Assembly (NCBI RefSeq): GCF_014194695.1
Contig: NZ_JACIAH010000007.1
Coordinates: 284,223 to 348,222 of the forward strand
Length of the DNA stretch: 64,000 nt
Source of the DNA: Rhizobium sp. BK399
GTDB lineage: Bacteria > Pseudomonadota > Alphaproteobacteria > Rhizobiales > Rhizobiaceae
Direction: 5' to 3'
A program made the position numbers and the translations under genes. The notes beneath the pieces are model-generated. The model searched no databases. It was not told the origin of the DNA and saw nothing but the letters and a program-made list of their open reading frames with translations. Of this stretch, positions 9,157-17,068 are shown one piece after another. Every line of letters starts with the position of its first letter. The stretch's first letter is position 1.

Positions 9157-9175
9157 GTGATGCCGTTGGCATCAC
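9157..9175. repeat. Perfect 8-bp inverted repeat GTGATGCC-N3-GGCATCAC
   Basis: A 19-base palindrome lies between the convergently placed end of the DpkA-like gene and the divergent fbpA promoter. It lacks a clear T-tract on either strand, so it may be an operator near the fbpA promoter or a weak terminator for the DpkA-like gene, which ends about 37 bases away. Confidence 0.5.
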
Positions 9176-9211
9176 AAATACTTGAAAACATTCGTCAACT
9201 TTAGAATCATT

Positions 9212-10201
9212 CTAGAGCGTGCGGATTGCGGCGATGACTTCATCCTCCACGTCAATGCCATGTTCCAGTGCCTGCCGTCGGGCCGTTTGGCCGCGACGTC
9301 CTGGAAGCCGTACACCGGGATCGGAGGAAATCTCGCCGACCAGCATAGCCACTCGATCGGCGACGCCTTTCCCACCGCTGGCCGCGGGGTTGATGACCAT
9401 AAGCATCTGACCAAGGCCGGGCGCCGAGCCCTTGTCGTCAAAGAGCGAGGAGGACTCGAAGGAAAAATTGGCCCCGGTCAATGCACCGGCGAGGAACTCC
9501 ACCATCATCGCCAATGCAGCGCCCTTGGCTTCTCCAGAGGGCGCCATTGCGCCCTCGAGCGCCGCAACCGCATCCGTCGTCGGCTCGCCATTGCGGTCAA
9601 AGGCCCAATCCGCAGGAATGGCGACGCCTTTTTGCCGCGCAGCCATCACCTTGCCGCGGGCGACGCGTGACAAAGCGAGATCAATGACAAGAGGGTCGGC
9701 ACCCGGAATCGGCGCGGCGAACGCGATGGGATTCGTTCCAAAGACGGGTTTCCGTCCACCCCAAGCGGCCATGGACGCCGTGGCGTTCGCGACCATCAGA
9801 GCGACAAGGCCCATTTCCGCAAACCGCTCTACGGTTAAGGCAAGGACGCCGGCATGGTGCGAACGGTGAACCGCAGCCAAGGCGATCCCCTGCTGCAGGA
9901 CAATCTCCGGAAGCGCAGTGACGGCAAGATCGAAGGCCGGATAGGCGTAGCCATGGCAGGCGTCGATCCGCACGACGGCGGGAAACGGCCGTTCGAGCCG
10001 CGGCTTGGCAAATCCATCGACCTTGCCTGCCTTCGCCTGCTTTGCGTAGGCCTCGACCCGGCGCAGACCATGACCACCCTGCCCGGCGGCTTCGGCGGCA
10101 ACGAGAGCCCTTGCAACCGAGTGTGCATTGGCCTCGTCTACACGATTGCGCACCAGAGCGTCGACAACCAGCGTTTCCGCCGCAGATAGGGTCAGATGCA
10201 T
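9212..10201 (-). CDS. dpkA: Ldh_2-family NAD(P)H oxidoreductase, probable delta-1-piperideine-2-carboxylate reductase
   Basis: Member of the malate/L-lactate dehydrogenase (type 2) family, 329 residues. Family features include the catalytic-histidine region AVHRSHHAGVL (about residues 110-120) and the FGTNPIAFAAP loop near residue 155. In Pseudomonas the DpkA member reduces delta-1-piperideine-2-carboxylate, from D-lysine, to L-pipecolate. The neighbouring AmaA and AmaB enzymes use exactly that product, so this role is inferred from context. Other members act on malate, sulfolactate or ureidoglycolate. The start ATG lies just behind a terminator-like hairpin. Confidence 0.72.
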   Translation of the reverse strand: MHLTLSAAETLVVDALVRNRVDEANAHSVARALVAAEAAGQGGHGLRRVEAYAKQAKAGKVDGFAKPRLERPFPAVVRIDACHGYAYPAFDLAVTALPEIVLQQGIALAAVHRSHHAGVLALTVERFAEMGLVALMVANATASMAAWGGRKPVFGTNPIAFAAPIPGADPLVIDLALSRVARGKVMAARQKGVAIPADWAFDRNGEPTTDAVAALEGAMAPSGEAKGAALAMMVEFLAGALTGANFSFESSSLFDDKGSAPGLGQMLMVINPAASGGKGVADRVAMLVGEISSDPGVRLPGRRGQTARRQALEHGIDVEDEVIAAIRTL

Positions 10202-10210
10202 AGCGACCTG

Positions 10211-10250
10211 CGAAAAAGAAAGGGTGATGACGTGTTATGCCATCACCCTT
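10211..10250 (-). terminator. Rho-independent terminator or attenuator between amaB and dpkA
   Basis: On the minus strand a 10-bp perfect stem (AAGGGTGATG / CATCACCCTT, 10220-10229 and 10241-10250) with an 11-base loop is followed by TTCTTTTTCG. It ends only about 10 bases before the dpkA start codon, so it either terminates amaAB transcription or controls readthrough into dpkA. Confidence 0.75.
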
Positions 10251-10271
10251 ACAGCTGCAATGCAGCAACGG

Positions 10272-11810
10272 TCATTCGACGTCGAACTTTACGCCCTGCG
10301 CAAGCGGCAAGGTCTTGCCGTAATTGACGGTGTTCGTCGCCCTACGCATGTAGGCTCTCCAGGCATCCGAACCGGATTCGCGGCCGCCGCCAGTTTCCTT
10401 TTCGCCGCCGAAGGCACCACCGATTTCGGCCCCGGACGGACCGAGGTTGACGTTGGCGATGCCGCAATCCGAACCGCGAGCAGAAACGAAGGTCTCGGCC
10501 TCGCGCATGTCGTTCGTGAAGATCGAAGAGGACAGCCCCTGCGGCACCGCGTTGTGCAGGTCCAGCACCTGGTCGAAATCCGTGTACTTCATCACGTAGA
10601 GAATCGGCGCAAAAGTCTCATGCTCCACAGGGCCGGTTTGATCGGGCATTTCAACGAGCGCCGGACGAACATAGAAGGCGTCTGCCGCGCCGTTTTCGAC
10701 GCGCTCGCCACCCGTGACCTTACCGCCGCCAGCTCTCGCCTGCTCAAGAGCCGACTGCATGTTCATAAAGGCCTGCTTGTCGATCAGAGGCCCAACAAGC
10801 GTTCCCGTTTCCAGCGGGTTACCAATCGAGACCGAGCCATAGGCCTTCTGTAGGCGCGGAACGAGCTTGTCATAGACGCTCTCGTGAACGAACAGGCGGC
10901 GCAGCGTCGTGCAACGCTGACCGGCGGTCCCCATGGCGGAAAAGGCAACGCCCCGCAGCGTCAGGTCCAGATCGGCCGTCGGGCAGATGATCGCGGCATT
11001 GTTGCCGCCGAGCTCGAGGATCGATCGGGCAAAGCGCTGTGACAAGCGGGGGCCGACAACGCGGCCCATGGCCGTCGAGCCGGTGGCGGAGACGAGCGGC
11101 ACCTTGGGATGGTCGACAAGGACTTCCCCGACATCGCGTCCACCAATGAGCAACGTCGACAGGTTCGACGGAGCCACTCCGCCTTCGGCGACAAAGCGCT
11201 TCAGAGCCTTTTCAAACAGGGCCTGAACGGCAAGCGCCGTCAGCGGCGTCTTCTCAGACGGCTTCCAGACTGTTGAGTTACCGCAAACCAGCGCCAGGGC
11301 AGCATTCCAGGACCAGACGGCCACCGGGAAATTGAAGGCCGAGATGATGCCGACCACGCCCAAGGGGTGCCAGCTTTCCATCATCCGGTGCTCTGAGCGT
11401 TCGGTGGCAATGGTCAGACCGTAGAGCTGACGCGACAAGCCGACGGCAAAGTCGCAGATGTCGATCATTTCCTGGACTTCGCCGAGACCCTCGGAGGTGA
11501 TCTTGCCAACCTCGATCGAGACCAAGCGACCGAGTGCGGCTTTTGCCGCGCGGAGTTCTTCGCCGAGCAGGCGGACGAGTTCGCCGCGCTTCGGAGCCGG
11601 GACGGCCCGCCACTCGAGGAATGCCTTGTGTGCCGCCTCGATGGCGTCCTTTGCTTCCGAGGCAGAATGCTCCTTCAGCGCACCGATCTCCTTGCCGGTT
11701 ACCGGCGAGGTAACGCGAAGGGTGCCGCCGGTATAGCGGTCGGCGCCGACGCCCAGTTCCGTAAGCAGGTTTTTCGTCTCGGTGGCGAGATCAAGTGCGG
11801 AGATGGTCAT
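10272..11810 (-). CDS. amaB: Delta-1-piperideine-6-carboxylate / alpha-aminoadipate semialdehyde dehydrogenase
   Basis: Aldehyde dehydrogenase of the ALDH7 (antiquitin) group, 512 residues. It oxidises alpha-aminoadipate semialdehyde, in equilibrium with piperideine-6-carboxylate, to 2-aminoadipate. The family motifs are clear: AFNFPVAVWSWN, the base in LELGGNN (about residue 268) and the nucleophile in GQRCTTLRR (about residue 302). ATG 11810 was chosen because it follows the amaA stop by 17 bases and aligns with the family start; a longer open frame overlaps amaA. AmaB acts directly after AmaA. Confidence 0.9.
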   Translation of the reverse strand: MTISALDLATETKNLLTELGVGADRYTGGTLRVTSPVTGKEIGALKEHSASEAKDAIEAAHKAFLEWRAVPAPKRGELVRLLGEELRAAKAALGRLVSIEVGKITSEGLGEVQEMIDICDFAVGLSRQLYGLTIATERSEHRMMESWHPLGVVGIISAFNFPVAVWSWNAALALVCGNSTVWKPSEKTPLTALAVQALFEKALKRFVAEGGVAPSNLSTLLIGGRDVGEVLVDHPKVPLVSATGSTAMGRVVGPRLSQRFARSILELGGNNAAIICPTADLDLTLRGVAFSAMGTAGQRCTTLRRLFVHESVYDKLVPRLQKAYGSVSIGNPLETGTLVGPLIDKQAFMNMQSALEQARAGGGKVTGGERVENGAADAFYVRPALVEMPDQTGPVEHETFAPILYVMKYTDFDQVLDLHNAVPQGLSSSIFTNDMREAETFVSARGSDCGIANVNLGPSGAEIGGAFGGEKETGGGRESGSDAWRAYMRRATNTVNYGKTLPLAQGVKFDVE

Positions 11811-11827
11811 GGGTTCAACCTCGGTTC

Positions 11828-13111
11828 TCAAAATCGGGCGTCTGCGAAATGGGCCACTTGGGCGCCGGCTTCGTACCACATTTCCTTCACGGCGCGGAAG
11901 CTCGGTTCGGACGGCGCTGTCAGGGGCAGCGGCAGATCCGCTTCCGTTGTCTGCCCCAGGATGAGCTGCGCAAGCGTGCGGCCAAACACCGTACCGGGCG
12001 CGATCCCGCGACCATTATAGCCGGAGAAGCCTACAACATTCGGCGCGAACCTGTGGAAGCGCGGCAATGCATTGTCGGTCATTCCGATCTTGCCGTACCA
12101 CTCGCATTCGAACTCGACATCGCCAAGCTGCGGAAAGAGCTTCTTCAAGGAGCGTTTGGCCCAGGCCGTGTGGATCTGAAGCCCGGTATTGCGTAGCGCA
12201 CCGACACTGCCGAAGACCAAACGCCCGGCCTGGTCCATGCGATAGGAGGAGAGGATTTCCTTCGTATCCCATACGCCTTCGCGCCCAGCGAGGATGGAGC
12301 GGCGCAAATTGTCGCTGAGCGGCCGGGTTGCAAGATTGAAATAGGGCAGATGGACCTGCTCGTTGCGCACCGCTTCCCAAGGGCCGGTGCTATAGGCGTC
12401 CGTCGCCACAATGATCCAGTCGGCCGTAACCTCTCCCTTTGCCGTCCTGACGATCCAGCGATTGCCTTTCCGCTCAGTCCCGATGACGGCGCTCGACGTG
12501 TGGATTGAAACGCCAGCCTTGACCGCCGCATGCGCAAGGCCGCGCGCGTAGGCGAGCGGCTGCAGCGTACCGGCGCGCATATCCAGCAACGACCCCGTAT
12601 AGGCGCTGCTGCCGACGCGCTTGGCCGTCTCCGCCGCGTCGAGCACTGTCACCGGCGCGCCGCGTGCCGCCCATTGCCGCGCACGATCCTCGATTTCCTT
12701 CAGGCCACTTTCGCCGACGGCGACGTGAAGCGTGCCGTTTCGTTCAAGCTCGCAAGCGATGCCGTGCTTGTCGATCAATTCCATTACAAGCCGTGGCGCG
12801 TTGCCCAACAAGTCGAGCAGACGTCCGCCGTAGACCGGGCCGAGAACGCCCGGAAGATCGTCCGGCATGACCCACATGCCGGCGTTGATGAGGCCGACGT
12901 TTCGGCCTGCACCACCGAAGCCGATCTCCTTGGCTTCCAGCAACACGACCTTCGAACCCGCGTCCGCCAGATGGAGACTGGAGGAAAGACCCGTATAGCC
13001 GCCCCCCACAACCACGACATCGGCACTCAAACTGCCCGCGAGTGAGGAGGTAACGGGCGGCTGAGGAGCGGTTTTTTCCCAGAGACCATGGGAGCGGGGA
13101 TCGTTCAGCAT
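11828..13111 (-). CDS. amaA: FAD-dependent oxidoreductase, probable L-pipecolate oxidase
   Basis: DAO-family flavoprotein of 427 residues with a GGGYTG dinucleotide motif (about residues 37-42) and the C-terminal GYNGRGIAPG FAD region. In Pseudomonas putida AmaA oxidises L-pipecolate to delta-1-piperideine-6-carboxylate. Adjacency to AmaB and a DpkA-like reductase supports the same role here; gamma-glutamylputrescine oxidase-type members look similar and remain an alternative. It is first in its transcription unit and divergent from a LysR regulator. Confidence 0.8.
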   Translation of the reverse strand: MLNDPRSHGLWEKTAPQPPVTSSLAGSLSADVVVVGGGYTGLSSSLHLADAGSKVVLLEAKEIGFGGAGRNVGLINAGMWVMPDDLPGVLGPVYGGRLLDLLGNAPRLVMELIDKHGIACELERNGTLHVAVGESGLKEIEDRARQWAARGAPVTVLDAAETAKRVGSSAYTGSLLDMRAGTLQPLAYARGLAHAAVKAGVSIHTSSAVIGTERKGNRWIVRTAKGEVTADWIIVATDAYSTGPWEAVRNEQVHLPYFNLATRPLSDNLRRSILAGREGVWDTKEILSSYRMDQAGRLVFGSVGALRNTGLQIHTAWAKRSLKKLFPQLGDVEFECEWYGKIGMTDNALPRFHRFAPNVVGFSGYNGRGIAPGTVFGRTLAQLILGQTTEADLPLPLTAPSEPSFRAVKEMWYEAGAQVAHFADARF

Positions 13112-13281
13112 CGATCAAAATCCATTGGTTAAGCAGGCAGCATTCTAGCGCCGTGCGATTGCTTGTTAAACCGCTGATCAGGTTGCCGATCGCAGCCCAG
13201 GAGGCCGTACCGGGCAGTTCGATCGTAATTTCAGTTCATTCCGATTCTGTCAGATGAATGACTTTACAAAGCTGGATAAGC

Positions 13282-13301
13282 CCTAAATATCGACATTTAG
13301 G
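13282..13301. promoter_or_regulatory. Candidate LysR-type operator between amaA and the LysR gene
   Basis: The inverted repeat CCTAAAT-N6-ATTTAGG has perfect 7-bp arms and contains a T-N11-A type core. It lies 26 bases before the LysR start in the 216-base divergent intergenic region, the usual place for an autoregulatory LysR site. A looser repeat TCATTC-N14-GAATGA lies about 25 bases farther upstream. Confidence 0.55.
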
Positions 13302-13327
13302 AAATAGCTTATTCTGAAATGGAATGA

Positions 13328-14221
13328 TTGGTGCTGCTTTCACGACGCTTTCTTCCATCGACATCCTTGCTTGTGGCCTTTGAGTCGGTCTCGCGCACAG
13401 GCAGCGTGACGGCCGCCGCGCGTGAACTCGACCTCACCCAGAGCGCCGTCAGCCGTCAGATAAAGGCGCTGGAAGAGCAGCTCGGCGTCGAGCTGTTCGT
13501 GCGCGAACGCCAGACGGTACGATTGACGCTCGCCGGCGACGGCTACGCCCGCGAGATACGCGAAGCGCTTCGGCGCATTTCGAGCGCATCGCTGAACCTG
13601 CGCGCCAATCCGCACGGCGGTACGCTCAATCTGGCGATTCTTCCTACCTTCGGGACGCGTTGGCTGGCACCCCGGCTGGGAGGCTTCCTGGCGGCCAATC
13701 CGGGAGTGACGATCAATCTTGTCACCCGGCTTTCGCCCTTCGACTTCCGGCTCGATTCGATCGATGCGGCCATTCATTTCGGCCACGCGCATTGGCCGGG
13801 GGCGGAGCTGACATTTCTGATGTCGGAGAAAACTGTGCCGGCCTGCAGCCCCGAATTCCGCAGCCGACACGCGATCAAAGTTGCCGAGGACCTGCTTCAA
13901 GCTCCGCTACTGCACCTGACGACGCGCCCGGATGCATGGGAGCGCTGGTTCGCAGACAGCGGCGTGAGCTTTCAAACCGTGCACGGCATGCTTTTCGATC
14001 AGTTTGCGACTGCGGCGCAAGCAGCGATGGCCGGTCTCGGTGTTGCGCTGCTTCCGACGTTCCTCATTCAAGATGAACTGAAACGCGGCGATCTGGTTGC
14101 AGCCGTCGACCGAGAAATGGAAAGCAGCGAGCACTACTATCTCGTCTATCCACCGGAGCGGGCCGACTACGCGCCGCTGGAAGCATTTCGCGATTGGATC
14201 GTTCGGGAAGCCGCCATCTGA
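13328..14221 (+). CDS. LysR-family regulator, probable activator of the lysine/pipecolate genes
   Basis: A 297-residue LysR regulator with an N-terminal winged helix-turn-helix (about residues 14-72, with TAAARELDLTQSAVSRQIKALE) and a substrate-binding-type effector domain (about 95-295). The closest named style is GcvA. The first codon is probably TTG at 13328 or GTG at 13331. Divergent from amaA, so the likely targets are amaAB and dpkA, with lysine or a pipecolate-pathway intermediate as effector; this is inferred from position. Confidence 0.85.
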   Translation: MVLLSRRFLPSTSLLVAFESVSRTGSVTAAARELDLTQSAVSRQIKALEEQLGVELFVRERQTVRLTLAGDGYAREIREALRRISSASLNLRANPHGGTLNLAILPTFGTRWLAPRLGGFLAANPGVTINLVTRLSPFDFRLDSIDAAIHFGHAHWPGAELTFLMSEKTVPACSPEFRSRHAIKVAEDLLQAPLLHLTTRPDAWERWFADSGVSFQTVHGMLFDQFATAAQAAMAGLGVALLPTFLIQDELKRGDLVAAVDREMESSEHYYLVYPPERADYAPLEAFRDWIVREAAI

Positions 14222-14292
14222 CGAACAGCTTGCGCCGGCATGGTGCTTTCGACCATTATGCCGCAAACCAAAATATGATGCAGGAAATTCCC

Positions 14293-14529
14293 ATGAAGCC
14301 CATTTTCGTTCAGCTCCAATGCGCACCCGGCAAAACCTACGAGGTTGCCGATGCCATCTACCAGACAGAGCGCGCTTCAGAGCTCTACTCGACGAGCGGC
14401 GACTACGATCTTCTGCTCAAGGTCTACGTCGAGGAAGGCCAGGACATCGGCAAGTTCATCAATGACAACATCGCCAACATTCCCGGTATCGTGCGTTCGC
14501 TGACGACGCTGACGTTCAAGGCTTTCTGA
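14293..14529 (+). CDS. Stand-alone Lrp/AsnC ligand-binding (RAM) domain protein
   Basis: A 78-residue protein that matches the C-terminal effector domain of Lrp/AsnC regulators and lacks the N-terminal DNA-binding part. AGGAAA precedes ATG 14293 by 7 bases. Such small RAM-only proteins bind amino acids and may form mixed oligomers with full-length Lrp proteins. It follows the LysR gene by 71 bases on the same strand, so the two may be co-transcribed and both may sense an amino acid related to the lysine pathway. Confidence 0.85.
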   Translation: MKPIFVQLQCAPGKTYEVADAIYQTERASELYSTSGDYDLLLKVYVEEGQDIGKFINDNIANIPGIVRSLTTLTFKAF

Positions 14530-14577
14530 GGAAGCCGTTTCAAACCCCTGGCAGCCGCGCAAGGGCGATCTCGGGCA

Positions 14578-17052
14578 TTAAAATGAGGCGGCTCGCGAGC
14601 TGCCGAGGCTGGTGATCTGACCGGATGGCGCTTGTTCATCTGCCGATCCCGATAGCGGAAGCAGCCGGATGCGTTTTGCGCCGCCGGGGGCAAGGTGAAA
14701 CCAGTCGTCGTCCGGTCGATAACCATCGACGCTGACATGGACGGACTGCGCGAACCTGTCGACTGCGATATCGAGCTCCCATTCATTGTCCTGCCGCGTC
14801 ACCACCGCCTGGATCTCGGTATCGTGGAAGGCCTTGGCGCGGCCCAACGGAAAATGGAAAGCGTCGGCGACCACCGGGCCGCCATCCGGCAGACGTAGAC
14901 GGGCAACGGTGACGTCGTGCGACGGTGGTCCGAAGCGAAACGCGTAGGTCGTATCAAAAAACGCGCCGAAGAGATCGGTTGCGGCAAACGTTTCACAGCT
15001 TCTGGGCGCCAAAGTCAGAATGCGGCCACCGCTGACGACGTGCTGCCTGCCGTAGCGCAGGCAAACCAGTTCGAGATCAAGCTGTAAGGTATGTTCGGTT
15101 TCATTCAGCACGTGGACGTCGAGGCCATTCGTCCCCTCGTCGGTCACCACCACCTGAACCGGCCGAAAGGCACGACGCAGGGCATACCACACGGGCTTCG
15201 GCTCGCCGGTCGAATCGATCACCCCCCAACCGGGACCTGGCATCAGATCCTGTAAGGTCCACACCAAGGCGCCGTTGCAGGTCGATCCGCTGCGCCGCCA
15301 TTCGGCGAAGGTCGCTTCAGCAACTTCGCCGGTAACGACACGCGAGAGGTCCAGATAACGGTCGCGATCTTCACGACGAAGTCGCGCCGGATCCTCGCCG
15401 TAAAGTTCGGTCAGATAGAAATCGCGAACATCCTCGAAATCCCACGATGCGCCGCGATCGCGGGGAACGCGCGCCTTCCATAGCGGACTGTGGACCGGGG
15501 GAACGTCCAGATGCCGTTGCAGCGTTCGTTGTTGCGGCACCTGGGAGAAAGCCAGGCTCTCGGCCGCGAAGCGGACATTCGCACGACGGGCATCCACGAG
15601 CGGTCGCATATAGGCGCCGACCCCGTAATAATGAGTAACACCAGCATCTGACGAGAAGGGCATCGCGCCACCCGATGGTGAGTTCACCACATACGGCACG
15701 TCGGGCCTCATGCGGCCGGCGATCGCCGGAATGATCTCCTCCGTGATTGGGCCTGCCCAATATTCACGCGGCAGGCCAAGCATCGCCGCCTGCTGATAGA
15801 CTTCGCTGCCGCCGCAGAGAACCGCCACCGATGGGCATCCCTGGACGGCGTGCAGGAATTCCTCGACCTCCGCGTGGACGTGCGCGGTTAGCGCCTTGTC
15901 GTTCTTCGGATAGTCGAAGTTGGCAAACATGAAGTCCTGCCAGACGAGCAGACCGAGTTCGTCGCAGAGCTGAAAGAACGCTGGCGTCTCGTAAGCCATG
16001 GTGCCGCCGATGCGGATCATGTTCATGCCTGCCTCGGCGGCAAGGCGCAGGAACGGCTCGTAGTCTGACTTGCCGCCCGGCAGCCGAACGATATCGGCGG
16101 TCGTCCAGACCGCCCCTCGGCAAAAGACACGCTCGCCGTTGACCAGCAGCGCAAAGTCATCACCCCCCGATCCGCGATCAACGTCGATGCGGCGAAAACC
16201 CGTTCGGCCCGCATGGTGCTCGACACCATCAATGATGATCGAGAAATCATAGAGCTGCGGTACACCGTGCGTATGCGGCCACCAGAGATCGACGTCCTCT
16301 AGCCTGAGGATTGCCGAATGGTGGTTCTCTCCGACTTTTTCGAAAGCCTGCTGAACAGCTCCGCACCGAAGCACGAGGTCCGGGTTGTCGACATTGGTAT
16401 GAAGCGAAACACTCAGTCGCCCAGTGCCATCCGCCTCGAGCACGGCGCGGACCGAAACGTTATCGATCGAAACGACATCGCGGCGGACGACCGTGATGGG
16501 TCGCCACGGACCGACAGCATGAATTTCCGGACACCAGCCGGGCATGCGGCCCAGAAGCGTCGTGCGGACATTCTTCAAGCCTTGTGGCGTGATCATCTGC
16601 GGCCGCCAGCGGGCGCGTGGGCCGGGCTCGGCCAGCCTCGGCGCAAGGGCTCGGAAGCACAGCGCCAACTCGTCGCCGCCAGAGAGCGTCACAGGTATCT
16701 CGTGTATTGTGAACATGCTTTCCGACGACAGGATCTCTTGGCCGTTGAGAAAGACATGACACAGCGTCGCCAATCCCTCGAAGCGAAGGATCGCATCACC
16801 GGGCTGGACGTCAAAAAGCCGGCAGAGATACCATGCGTCGCGGGTGTCGAGCGGCTCCGGATTGTCCCGGTCGAACTGCCCCGCCTTTTCCAAAGCTGCG
16901 GCGACGGTACCTGGTACTTCGGCGGCAATAAACTGCGCGGACAAGGGAATGTCATGGGGCGTTGCGCAAGCGCCCGATTCCGTCAGGACCAGGTTCCACC
17001 CTTCGGCAAGCAGGGTTTCCTCCGCACCGACACTCGCCAACCGTCCCCGCAT
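14578..17052 (-). CDS. Glycoside hydrolase family 2 protein (beta-mannosidase-like)
   Basis: An 824-residue GH2 protein without a signal peptide: jelly-roll sugar-binding domain (about 40-190), immunoglobulin-like domain (about 195-290), TIM barrel (about 300-590) and C-terminal beta domains. The acid/base glutamate is probably E417 in CGGSE, where the family usually has GNNE, and the nucleophile E498 in FAAES, where it usually has SE(F/Y)G. Both glutamates are kept but their surroundings are changed, so substrate range may differ from a classical beta-mannosidase. It is last in a five-gene operon with a carrier protein and an amino acid:carrier ligase, 16 bases after the DUF1839 stop. Confidence 0.8.
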   Translation of the reverse strand: MRGRLASVGAEETLLAEGWNLVLTESGACATPHDIPLSAQFIAAEVPGTVAAALEKAGQFDRDNPEPLDTRDAWYLCRLFDVQPGDAILRFEGLATLCHVFLNGQEILSSESMFTIHEIPVTLSGGDELALCFRALAPRLAEPGPRARWRPQMITPQGLKNVRTTLLGRMPGWCPEIHAVGPWRPITVVRRDVVSIDNVSVRAVLEADGTGRLSVSLHTNVDNPDLVLRCGAVQQAFEKVGENHHSAILRLEDVDLWWPHTHGVPQLYDFSIIIDGVEHHAGRTGFRRIDVDRGSGGDDFALLVNGERVFCRGAVWTTADIVRLPGGKSDYEPFLRLAAEAGMNMIRIGGTMAYETPAFFQLCDELGLLVWQDFMFANFDYPKNDKALTAHVHAEVEEFLHAVQGCPSVAVLCGGSEVYQQAAMLGLPREYWAGPITEEIIPAIAGRMRPDVPYVVNSPSGGAMPFSSDAGVTHYYGVGAYMRPLVDARRANVRFAAESLAFSQVPQQRTLQRHLDVPPVHSPLWKARVPRDRGASWDFEDVRDFYLTELYGEDPARLRREDRDRYLDLSRVVTGEVAEATFAEWRRSGSTCNGALVWTLQDLMPGPGWGVIDSTGEPKPVWYALRRAFRPVQVVVTDEGTNGLDVHVLNETEHTLQLDLELVCLRYGRQHVVSGGRILTLAPRSCETFAATDLFGAFFDTTYAFRFGPPSHDVTVARLRLPDGGPVVADAFHFPLGRAKAFHDTEIQAVVTRQDNEWELDIAVDRFAQSVHVSVDGYRPDDDWFHLAPGGAKRIRLLPLSGSADEQAPSGQITSLGSSRAASF

Positions 17053-17068
17053 CCTCAGACTCCCGGCT

